Source: Chloroflexota bacterium
GTDB taxonomy: Bacteria; Chloroflexota; Anaerolineae; Aggregatilineales; Aggregatilineaceae
Reading direction: 5' to 3'
Assembly: GCA_016234525.1 (NCBI GenBank)
Contig: JACRBK010000278.1
Span: 1-6,062 of the forward strand
DNA: 6,062 nt
Below the pieces are notes generated by a model. The model ran no database searches, was not told the origin of the DNA, and saw only the letters and a program-made list of their open reading frames with translations. Shown piece by piece: positions 1 through 5,260 of the stretch (positions within the stretch are counted from its first letter, which is position 1; every line of letters begins with the position of its first letter). A program made the translations under genes and the position numbers.

Positions 1-1545
1 ACAATCGAGATAGTTCTGCGCGTCGGCCCGAATCACCAGCACATTCGGATCATTCGGGCGATACTTGGCGGCGAGTTCGGCCTGTCGCAGCGCTTCAGTC
101 CACAGCGGGCGCACCGCCACACTTTCGCAGTTTTCGCCAGAGAGTTTTTTCGCTTCGTCGTGGGCCGCTTGGGCGCGTTCCAGATAGGTTTCAAAGTCGC
201 TGCGATCATAATCGGAGAGCGTCAGTCCCAAGACCACCACCACGATCACCACCGGAATCAAGATCGCGGTGGCGATGGCTACGTTAGTCGAGATACCCTG
301 TTTGCCGTCTTGACCGGGTTGGGGCAGCACATTGTTCAGCGTTCGAGTCAAAAAGTCCAACGTGCCGACAATCGCCGCCAGCGTTAAACGCAGCCCATTT
401 CGCCAGGTTCGCCGCAGAGTCAGACGGGCTTGTTGCAGCGGCGATGGGCCGCGCGGCATGGGTTCTTGTTCGCCGGCCATGTCATCGAGTGTTTCCGGCG
501 CAAAGGGGGCGGTGCTGCCGGAGGGCGGCGCGGGTTCTTCGTCCAGGCTGAACGGCGCAACATGCCCCGGTTCGAACGGCGTGACGATTTCAGCCGCTTT
601 GTCCGGTGTTGATGTTTCGGGCATAGCGGGATGATCCACGCGCGCGACAACCTGAGATTCAAGGGGTAAGACCGTTTTTTCTGCTTCGTTTACTGGCGCG
701 GGGGGAAGCGGTGCGGGCGGCACAGGCGCAGCAATCGGCGCGGGTGCAGCGGGCGCAGATGATGTCACTGGCGCTGCCGGGACCGGCGCAGGCGCGGCGG
801 GTTTAGACGAACGGCTGAGCGGCGCGTGAGGCGTGCGCACACTGGGCTGTGGAATCGCGCCGCCAGGATCGGATCCGCCGGGGGCGTCGAAATGAATCAC
901 GCTGGCGGCAGTCTGGGTTCCCGCCAGGGTTTTGATCTGATCCAGCACGGCGGGAATCGTCGCGCCGCCCAGGGCAGAGAGCAGCGTATCGTCCGGCGTA
1001 TCGATCAGGCTCGCATCGCCAAGCAGCAGGGTTTGACCAGGAGCCACGGTAAAACGCCCTAACTGAATTTCAGGCGCGGAACCACTGCCCAACGGCGGCA
1101 GATTCATCACCAAAGGATCGCTGCGCTGGGTGGGGAAACAATCCAACGTTTCTCCCTGTCGCAGCCCGGCAAAAATACGGCCACTGCGGGCGGCATATAA
1201 TTCTTCCCCGCGCAGCACGAGCGCCAGGGCGTGTAGTTGAGGGCGTTCGGCCTGTTCGAGCAGCGCATGGTGGAGAGTGGTCAGTGTGTCGCGCAGGCCG
1301 CTGGTGATCGTGCCACTGCTGCCAAAATACACATCTGCGCCCAACTGCGCCATTTCTTGAAAAAATACCGCCGGGAGGTGCGTCTCAGCGGCGGCTGTGA
1401 CCAGGATAAAAAAAACATCCCCCTCGCGGACTCGTGCGGCCCGTTTAGGGGCAGTCTCGGCCAGCGCCCCCGGCGGCGGGATTCGCACAGCGCGCCCGCC
1501 CACCACCAGCAGATGTCCGACCCAGGCTTGAAGTTCAACCGGCAT
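1..1545 (-). CDS. Membrane-anchored degenerate PP2C-like (PPM phosphatase-fold) protein, partial (C-terminus beyond the window)
   Basis: An uninterrupted reading frame of 515 codons starts at the ATG at 1545-1543, behind an AGGG about 5 nt upstream, and runs off the left edge. Residues 1 to about 220 resemble the PP2C/PPM phosphatase fold: strands around LALVLRGEELYAARSGRIF (106-124) and LLLGDAS (173-179), the latter matching the family's LLLxSDGL position. The N-terminal DGxGG metal motif and the C-terminal DN motif are not visible, so the domain is probably not an active phosphatase. Residues about 248-285 form a Pro/Ala linker, and about 286-365 are acidic and low in complexity. A basic stretch (376-387) precedes one hydrophobic helix (421-443), suggesting N-terminus inside and C-terminus outside. 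The start of an outer helical region follows (about 450-515), with a TPR-like AELAAKYRPNDPNVLVIRA. Comparable architectures with a PP2C-like domain, membrane helix and extracytoplasmic domain are familiar from Anaerolineae. It is divergent from the operon at 1680. The role is unknown; envelope sensing or scaffolding is an inference. Confidence 0.75.
   Translation of the reverse strand, partial: MPVELQAWVGHLLVVGGRAVRIPPPGALAETAPKRAARVREGDVFFILVTAAAETHLPAVFFQEMAQLGADVYFGSSGTITSGLRDTLTTLHHALLEQAERPQLHALALVLRGEELYAARSGRIFAGLRQGETLDCFPTQRSDPLVMNLPPLGSGSAPEIQLGRFTVAPGQTLLLGDASLIDTPDDTLLSALGGATIPAVLDQIKTLAGTQTAASVIHFDAPGGSDPGGAIPQPSVRTPHAPLSRSSKPAAPAPVPAAPVTSSAPAAPAPIAAPVPPAPLPPAPVNEAEKTVLPLESQVVARVDHPAMPETSTPDKAAEIVTPFEPGHVAPFSLDEEPAPPSGSTAPFAPETLDDMAGEQEPMPRGPSPLQQARLTLRRTWRNGLRLTLAAIVGTLDFLTRTLNNVLPQPGQDGKQGISTNVAIATAILIPVVIVVVVLGLTLSDYDRSDFETYLERAQAAHDEAKKLSGENCESVAVRPLWTEALRQAELAAKYRPNDPNVLVIRADAQNYLDC
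691..804 (-). repeat. Low-complexity Pro/Ala linker-coding repeat
   Basis: Imperfect GCG/CCG-rich short repeats encode residues about 248-285 of the PP2C-like protein, a run of APAP, AAPV, PPAP type. It reads as a flexible spacer between the cytoplasmic PP2C-like domain and the membrane helix. It lies inside the coding frame and does not break it. Confidence 0.6.
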
Positions 1546-1582
1546 TTTCCCTAAACCCCTTCCAATGGCATCTTACCCTTCG

Positions 1583-1588
1583 ATTGTA
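1583..1588 (-). promoter_or_regulatory. Possible -10 box for the PP2C-like gene
   Basis: Read on the minus strand this is TACAAT, one base from the TATAAT consensus, lying 37 nt before the start codon. No convincing -35 box sits 16-18 nt upstream (the bases there read CTGCGC), so the call rests on the -10 alone. Confidence 0.3.
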
Positions 1589-1643
1589 CCCCCAGATGGC
1601 CGGACGCGCAGGCGGATTTTTTCATGGCGTGAGCAGATGATAC

Positions 1644-1672
1644 TTGCCAAACCCTGCCGCCCGTTGTACGCT
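1644..1672 (+). promoter_or_regulatory. Possible promoter for the PyrK-like operon, giving a near-leaderless mRNA
   Basis: TTGCCA (1644-1649) and TACGCT (1667-1672) are separated by exactly 17 nt. The predicted transcription start falls at about 1679-1680, on the ATG itself. This fits the absence of any Shine-Dalgarno sequence before that ATG. The -10 match is weak (T, A and final T kept), so the call is tentative. Confidence 0.3.
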
Positions 1673-1679
1673 TTGCGCC

Positions 1680-2423
1680 ATGAAACATACACAGGCCCTC
1701 ATTGAACGAGTCCGGCGTGTGTCGGACCATTTACAGCACCTCGATCTGGCAGTTGACCGCGTTTTGATGCAGATCAAACCGGGCCAGTCGTTATTTGTCA
1801 CGCCGCAAGAACCGGCAGCAGGCAGCCCATATCTGCGTGAACAATGGATTCCGGTGGAGTTGTTTCCAGGGCGGATCACCGTAGAAATTCCGGCGCGCCG
1901 TGTTTATGCACCAGGGCAGATTCTCAGTGTGATGGCTCCGGTAGGCAGCCCGATTCCGATCCGGTCGGGGATACAGCGGTTATTGTTGATTGTAGAGGGG
2001 GTTTACCCCACCCCGCTCATGCTGCTCGCCCGCCAATTGATGAGCGGCGGAGTCGCGGTCACGCTGGTGTTGGGCGGTCAGGCGACCGAATACCCGCTCG
2101 AACTGCTCTCCCCCGAAATCGAGATTCTGCGCAGCGATACCGGCTGGAAATGGCCCGAACAGATGGATACACTCAACTGGGCCGATCAAGTGTTGGTGTT
2201 GGCAGCGGCCAACCGCCAGATGGAAGTTTACCGCCACCTGTATGATGTGCTGCGCCAGCTTCGGCCTCATGACCTGCCTGATCATCTGGTATCCGGCCTG
2301 TTTTATCCCCGGCTGGCGTGCGGGGCGGGAGCGTGCCAGGCGTGCGAAGTGCCATCGAACAAAGACACGCTGCTGGCCTGTTCGGACGGCCCGGCGATTG
2401 ATCTCAAAAAGGTGCAGTTTTAG
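1680..2423 (+). CDS. PyrK-like iron-sulfur/flavin electron-transfer subunit (dihydroorotate dehydrogenase B electron-transfer family)
   Basis: This 247-residue protein has the ferredoxin-reductase-like layout of PyrK, the FAD and [2Fe-2S] subunit that passes electrons between NAD(H) and class 1B dihydroorotate dehydrogenase; PyrK is usually about 250-260 residues. An N-terminal flavin-binding barrel is suggested by PGQSLFV (34-40) and PGQILSVMAPVG (78-89). The nucleotide-binding half begins at QRLLLIVEGVYPTPLMLLA (99-117). The C-terminal cluster motif is clear: C214-x4-C219-x2-C222-x11-C234, followed by SDGP (235-238). The glycine-rich loop usually written GGGIG reads VEGVY, so pyridine-nucleotide binding may be altered. 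The ATG at 1680 is preferred because homology begins there; an in-frame TTG at 1644 would add 12 unlikely residues. The stop codon directly abuts the next gene. The partner is probably the PyrD-like protein two genes on; given that protein's divergence, a role in pyrimidine synthesis is doubtful. Confidence 0.8.
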   Translation: MKHTQALIERVRRVSDHLQHLDLAVDRVLMQIKPGQSLFVTPQEPAAGSPYLREQWIPVELFPGRITVEIPARRVYAPGQILSVMAPVGSPIPIRSGIQRLLLIVEGVYPTPLMLLARQLMSGGVAVTLVLGGQATEYPLELLSPEIEILRSDTGWKWPEQMDTLNWADQVLVLAAANRQMEVYRHLYDVLRQLRPHDLPDHLVSGLFYPRLACGAGACQACEVPSNKDTLLACSDGPAIDLKKVQF

Positions 2424-3206
2424 ATGGCCGATCTCCCCCTGAGCAGCGGTGTGCTGTTTGTCGGCGCGCATCCCGATGACGAAACGGTGATGGCGGGCGG
2501 CACATTAGCGATGCTGCACACGCAGGGCATCCCCACCTATTTGATCTGCGCTACCGATGGGCGCGGCGGCGAAACGGGCGATATTCCCGGCATCGATACG
2601 CCCGCCGCCCTGGCCAGTGTGCGCGCCGAAGAATTACGCGGCGCGGCCCTGGCGCTTGGCGCGGATGGGCTGACTCGATTTTGTTATGAAGATCCGGTAG
2701 TCGGGCCAGATGATACACTCTACCCCTTTGAGGCAGACGAACGCACCCTCGCGGCACAGATTGCCGAACATATCGAACGCCAGAAAGTCAAAATCGTTTT
2801 GACACACGGCAGCAGCGGAGAATACGGTCACCCGGCGCATATCCAGCTCCACCGTGCGGTACTGCGTGCCGTGCGCGAAAATACGCCGGATGTGCTGGTT
2901 TACAGCTTCGCGGCGCTGGTGTCTGGCATCGAAGATCGTATCTGGAATGTAACCGACCCGGCTCATTTTGTGCTGGATATTAGCCCCTGGTTTGAAACCA
3001 AACTGGCGGCGCTGCTCTGTCACCGCACCCAACACGCCATGTTCAAACGGCGGCGCAAGCTGCAAACGGTGCGCGAAGCCGTGCGGCGCATAGAGTCGTA
3101 TCACCGCCACCATCCTGCCGTCGCGCCGGGTGATCGGCCCGATGACGTGTTCGCGGCGCTGTTACGTTCGGTGGGGGCATGGACTCCAGGAGAATCTCAT
3201 GATTGA
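2424..3206 (+). CDS. PIG-L/LmbE family zinc-dependent de-N-acetylase
   Basis: This 260-residue protein is about the normal length for the PIG-L/LmbE family (MshB, BshB, GlcNAc-PI deacetylase), soluble enzymes that remove acetyl groups from N-acetylglucosamine-type substrates using zinc. The family signature AHPDDE lies at residues 15-20, near the N-terminus as usual. H16, D19 and H139 are the expected zinc ligands by analogy with MshB, and D18 is the expected general base. The second motif GEYGHPAH is at 132-139, and ATDGRGGETG (43-52) occupies the usual position of the TxGExG loop. No signal peptide is present, so it should be cytoplasmic. Its ATG follows the upstream TAG with no gap, with AAAGGTG about 9 nt ahead, and its end overlaps the next gene by 8 nt, pointing to translational coupling. 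All key residues look intact, so it is probably active, but the substrate cannot be read from the sequence. Confidence 0.88.
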   Translation: MADLPLSSGVLFVGAHPDDETVMAGGTLAMLHTQGIPTYLICATDGRGGETGDIPGIDTPAALASVRAEELRGAALALGADGLTRFCYEDPVVGPDDTLYPFEADERTLAAQIAEHIERQKVKIVLTHGSSGEYGHPAHIQLHRAVLRAVRENTPDVLVYSFAALVSGIEDRIWNVTDPAHFVLDISPWFETKLAALLCHRTQHAMFKRRRKLQTVREAVRRIESYHRHHPAVAPGDRPDDVFAALLRSVGAWTPGESHD

Positions 3207-4167
3207 ACTGACTCGTTCTGGCAAAAATCCCCTGGTGATCGAAAATCCGGTGATGCCCGCCGCCGGGATGTTTGGCTTCGATGGCGCGGATTACCGCGAT
3301 CTGGTCGATATGAGCAAATTGGGGGCGATTGTCACCAACCCGATCACCTGGAAAGCGCGACATGCGGCGCACGGCCCGCGTGTGGTTCCGCTGCCGTCGG
3401 GAGTCCTGGTCCATACCGGCTTGCCGAATCCGGGCATCAGCCGCGCGATCAAACAGTATGGCGCGCGCTGGGCACACAGCCTGGCCCCGGTGATCGTGCA
3501 TCTGGCGGCGACTACCCCCGCCGATGTGGCACGCTGCGCGAGCGCGTTGGAGCGCTGCGAAGGCATCGCCGGGATCGAACTGGGCTTACATGATCAGGCG
3601 TCGCCGGACGAGATCAGGCTAAATATCGAGGCGGCTTTAAATAACTCGCAGCTTCCGCTGTTGGTGTGTGTGCCACTGTACAGCGCGGTTGAATCGGCCC
3701 GCGCTGCTCAAGATGCCGGTGCAGGCGGGTTGGTGGTCGCTGCGCCGCCGCGTGGCACGACGCGCGATCTTGAAAGCGGTCAACTCGTCGGCGGGCGAGT
3801 CTATGGTCCCTGGCTCAAACCCCAGGCATTACGTGCGGTTGGACAGGTGGCCCATATTGCCGAAGTGCCGGTGATCGGCAGCGGCGGTATTCATTCGGCG
3901 GACGATGCGCGGGATTTTATCGAAGCGGGGGCAGCGGCAGTGCAGGTCGATACTGTCATCTGGACCAATCCGCACTATCTCGAAGTGATCGCGCGCAACC
4001 TGGGCGGGCTGGAACTCACCCGCGCGGTAGGAGCGCTGGCCGATGAGTGGGAGCCGGGCATGGGGCAAACGATGTGGATGGCGCGTCACAGCCAGTTCGC
4101 GCCGCCTCCGCCTGACGAAAACGCCCCATCGATCCCGCCACCTATGCCGCCCGATCTGCCGGAATAG
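3199..4167 (+). CDS. PyrD-like flavoprotein (dihydroorotate dehydrogenase fold) with a replaced active site
   Basis: The 322-residue protein follows the class 1B dihydroorotate dehydrogenase plan along its length: NPVMPAAGMFG (17-27, family NPVxxASGxxG), LGAIV (41-45), GLPNPG (74-79), GPWLKPQALRAVGQVA (203-218), PVIGSGGIHSADDA (224-237) and AGAAAVQV (243-250). These describe the TIM barrel and the FMN-phosphate loops. The catalytic segment that normally reads ELNISCPN reads ELGLHDQA (127-134), so the catalytic cysteine is D132. The lysine in PxxVKLxPN is C157, the substrate asparagine of the NSxGL motif is V71, and the KGTT lysine is N47. The usual VGTA reads VDTV (250-253). The tail (301-322) is proline-rich. 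The ATG at 3199 is chosen because AGGAG (3188-3192) lies 6 nt ahead; a longer in-frame GTG start would lie inside the previous gene. It most likely pairs with the PyrK-like subunit and acts on an unknown substrate; automated pipelines would call it pyrD. Confidence 0.78.
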   Translation: MIELTRSGKNPLVIENPVMPAAGMFGFDGADYRDLVDMSKLGAIVTNPITWKARHAAHGPRVVPLPSGVLVHTGLPNPGISRAIKQYGARWAHSLAPVIVHLAATTPADVARCASALERCEGIAGIELGLHDQASPDEIRLNIEAALNNSQLPLLVCVPLYSAVESARAAQDAGAGGLVVAAPPRGTTRDLESGQLVGGRVYGPWLKPQALRAVGQVAHIAEVPVIGSGGIHSADDARDFIEAGAAAVQVDTVIWTNPHYLEVIARNLGGLELTRAVGALADEWEPGMGQTMWMARHSQFAPPPPDENAPSIPPPMPPDLPE

Positions 4168-4189
4168 AGCCAGGGGCGGGAAAAAATAA

Positions 4190-4210
4190 GACCCCGCATG
4201 AGGCGGGGCC
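4190..4210 (-). terminator. Intrinsic terminator of the pilin gene, possibly shared with the PyrD-like operon
   Basis: The arms CCCCGC (4192-4197) and GCGGGG (4203-4208) enclose a 5-nt loop, and an outer G-C pair extends the stem across one mismatch. On the minus strand the stem is followed by TCTTATTTTTT, a good terminator tail for the pilin transcript. On the plus strand the stem is followed by CCTGGATTAAAA, which has little T-tract, so it would terminate the PyrD-like operon only weakly or act as a 3' end stabiliser. Confidence 0.75.
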
Positions 4211-4286
4211 TGGATTAAAACAGATGATAACATGACATTCGGACGATAATAGCGGTTGTATCCCCACACCCGCACGGATGATGCCC

Positions 4287-4466
4287 TTACAGCCGGTCGA
4301 TAACATTCGCAAAAATTTCGGAAAGGCTGGGGCCAAACAACATCAAAACGACGATCACTACCATGGCGACCAGGATGAGGATGAGTGCATACTCTACCAA
4401 CCCTTGACCGCGATTTTCACGGACCTGATCACGTAGAGATAGCAACCACTGCCACAATGCCAACAT
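4287..4466 (-). CDS. Flp-family type IVb pilin (59 aa)
   Basis: This short gene encodes a Flp/Tad-type prepilin. An N-terminal leader rich in charge (LRDQVRENRG, residues 11-20) is followed by the class IVb signature QGLVEYALIL (21-30) and a long hydrophobic helix to about residue 44. By family rules the prepilin peptidase would cut after G20, placing the conserved glutamate E25 at +5 and Y26 at +6, and leaving a 39-residue mature pilin. The length and layout are typical of Flp pilins, which assemble into thin adhesive pili built by the Tad machinery at the inner membrane. The start is fixed by a full AAGGAGGT (4473-4480) 6 nt upstream and a consensus TATAAT further up. No tad genes (cpaF/tadA, tadB, tadC, peptidase) occur in the window, so assembly would depend on genes elsewhere. 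The gene converges on the PyrD-like operon. Confidence 0.92.
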   Translation of the reverse strand: MLALWQWLLSLRDQVRENRGQGLVEYALILILVAMVVIVVLMLFGPSLSEIFANVIDRL

Positions 4467-4493
4467 TCGCCTACCTCCTTTCTATATGTTTGT

Positions 4494-4525
4494 ATTATAC
4501 GCGATCTTTTGTTTTTTCGTTTCAA
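4494..4525 (-). promoter_or_regulatory. Promoter of the Flp pilin gene
   Basis: On the minus strand a perfect TATAAT lies at 4499-4494, 27 nt upstream of the start codon. The best -35 candidate is TTGAAA (4525-4520), but the spacer is 20 nt, longer than the usual 16-18. Either the -10 dominates or the promoter needs an activator or another sigma factor. The leader would be roughly 20 nt and contains the strong ribosome binding site. Confidence 0.6.
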
Positions 4526-4600
4526 CGTCGTCAGACGATTATAATGCGCCCACCCGCCGCTTGTGGATTATGTAAAGAGAATCGTACCTGATATTTAAAA

Positions 4601-4629
4601 TTTCCACAACAGTCACCCACGTTTATAAT
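4601..4629 (+). promoter_or_regulatory. Possible upstream second promoter towards the DUF2089 operon
   Basis: TTTCCA (4601-4606), a 17-nt spacer and a perfect TATAAT (4624-4629) would start a transcript near 4636, giving a leader of nearly 200 nt before the DUF2089 start codon. Because the surroundings are AT-rich, a chance match is quite possible. Confidence 0.3.
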
Positions 4630-4722
4630 TAAAAACCTCTTACGAGAACAAGATCGCCCTCACCGGGCCGCGCGTGATTTCGGGACTTTTCTTAAAGCAT
4701 TTAAAATATTGTATAAGAAATA

Positions 4723-4738
4723 TCAATCTTTAGATTGA
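4723..4738. repeat. Inverted repeat 1 (TCAATCT / AGATTGA, 2-nt gap)
   Basis: A perfect 7-bp palindrome with a 2-nt centre lies about 18 nt upstream of the DUF2089 -35 box. Its size suits a dimeric DNA-binding protein. The DUF2089 HTH protein encoded just downstream is an obvious candidate to bind it, but this is an inference. Confidence 0.45.
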
Positions 4739-4753
4739 ATATATTGATTTATT

Positions 4754-4770
4754 CATTGACTCTTTCAATG
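4754..4770. repeat. Inverted repeat 2 (CATTGA / TCAATG, 5-nt gap), overlapping the -35 box
   Basis: Two perfect 6-bp arms flank CTCTT. The left arm contains most of the TTGACT -35 element, so a protein bound here would compete with RNA polymerase. Confidence 0.45.
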
Positions 4771-4784
4771 TCATCTGATAATAT
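4756..4784 (+). promoter_or_regulatory. Promoter of the DUF2089 operon
   Basis: TTGACT (4756-4761) is separated by 17 nt from TAATAT (4779-4784). The latter is preceded by TGA (4776-4778), which makes an extended -10 element. Predicted transcription starts near 4791, giving a leader of about 40 nt that includes GAGG (4821-4824) 8 nt before the ATG. The spacing and matches are those of a housekeeping sigma-70-type promoter. Confidence 0.65.
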
Positions 4785-4793
4785 CTAATCAGA
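4774..4793. repeat. Inverted repeat 3 (TCTGAT / ATCAGA, 8-nt gap), spanning the -10 box and start site
   Basis: Perfect 6-bp arms flank 8 nt and enclose the -10 element and the predicted transcription start. The position is typical of a repressor operator. No binding protein can be assigned from sequence alone. Confidence 0.45.
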
Positions 4794-4832
4794 CATGAAT
4801 GATTCTTATACCTTCTGATTGAGGATCGATCT

Positions 4833-5225
4833 ATGTACAATGTGCATCAAATTCCTGGTGATTGCCCCATCTGCGGTGAAGGGATGATTATCACCAAACT
4901 GCACTGTCCCCACTGCGATGTCACCGTTGAAGGTCGTTTTACCTTAGGGCGGTTAGCGATGCTCTCCCCCGAACAGTTGGAATTTGTCGAGGTGTTTCTG
5001 CGCTGCGATGGCAAGATCAAACGTATGGAAGAAGAACTGGGCGTATCCTACCCCACCGTGCGCAGCCGCCTGAACGAGATCATCACGGCAATGGGTTATG
5101 AAGCACCCCACGTTGATAACGAAGAACTGACGCCCAGCCAGCGCCGCCAGGTGTTAGACGATCTGGCCGCCGGGAATATTTCCTCTGAAAAAGCCGTCGA
5201 ACTGCTGCGCGGCGATCTACCTTAA
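4833..5225 (+). CDS. DUF2089 family zinc-ribbon/HTH protein, probable transcription regulator
   Basis: This 130-residue protein matches DUF2089. An N-terminal zinc ribbon has C11-x2-C14 and C25-x2-C28. The highly characteristic stretch EGRFTLGRLAMLSPEQLEF (33-51) follows. A helix-turn-helix of sigma-region-4 appearance comes next, with probable recognition helix SYPTVRSRLNEII (72-84). The C-terminus carries a short helical motif, VLDDLAAGNISSEKAVELL (107-125), of the kind found at the start of SHOCT-like/YvlB proteins. The family is widespread but, as far as I know, not characterised in function; the architecture suggests a cytoplasmic DNA-binding regulator. The ATG is supported by GAGG 8 nt upstream and by the family N-terminus. 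It is first in an operon, with 35 nt and no terminator before the next gene, so it probably regulates or works with its downstream neighbours and may bind the palindromes in its own promoter. Confidence 0.88.
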   Translation: MYNVHQIPGDCPICGEGMIITKLHCPHCDVTVEGRFTLGRLAMLSPEQLEFVEVFLRCDGKIKRMEEELGVSYPTVRSRLNEIITAMGYEAPHVDNEELTPSQRRQVLDDLAAGNISSEKAVELLRGDLP

Positions 5226-5260
5226 ATAAGACGATCTAATGTGATAAGGAGTGATAGCCC

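Larger units (their letters stand above)
4467..4832. other. AT-rich divergent intergenic region
   Basis: About 366 nt separate the pilin and DUF2089 genes. The region is visibly richer in A and T than the coding DNA on both sides. It holds the pilin promoter, the DUF2089 promoter, three inverted repeats near the latter, and an unassigned plus-strand TATAAT (4624-4629) preceded at 17 nt by TTTCCA (4601-4606). A short GC-rich island lies at about 4654-4684 and can form small alternative hairpins. No convincing gene was found; the only short frames lack a ribosome binding site. Confidence 0.6.

Noticed and set aside
691..804. GC-rich short repeats as a possible CRISPR or mobile-element remnant
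   Set aside because: The repeats are irregular, have no spacers, and are explained by a Pro/Ala-rich linker in an intact frame.
1644..1679. TTG start for the PyrK-like gene, adding 12 residues
   Set aside because: There is no ribosome binding site and no homology in the added segment; the TTG fits better as part of a -35 box.
3130..3198. In-frame GTG extension of the PyrD-like gene by 23 codons
   Set aside because: The added residues lie inside the PIG-L gene and do not resemble the family N-terminus; the ATG at 3199 has AGGAG at the right distance.
3043..3501. Minus-strand open frame opposite the PIG-L/PyrD-like junction
   Set aside because: It overlaps two well-supported genes and shows no recognisable domain, only shadow composition.
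4528..4538. Short palindrome TCGTC-A-GACGA upstream of the pilin promoter
   Set aside because: Only 5-bp arms with a single-base centre, no second copy and no candidate binding protein; too weak to call an operator.
4540..4545. TATAAT on the plus strand as a further promoter
   Set aside because: No -35-like sequence lies 16-18 nt upstream, and the region is AT-rich enough for chance matches.
4544..4591. 15-codon plus-strand frame with a CxxC pair in the intergenic region
   Set aside because: It has no ribosome binding site, and its ATG overlaps a TATAAT-like sequence, so it is unlikely to be translated.
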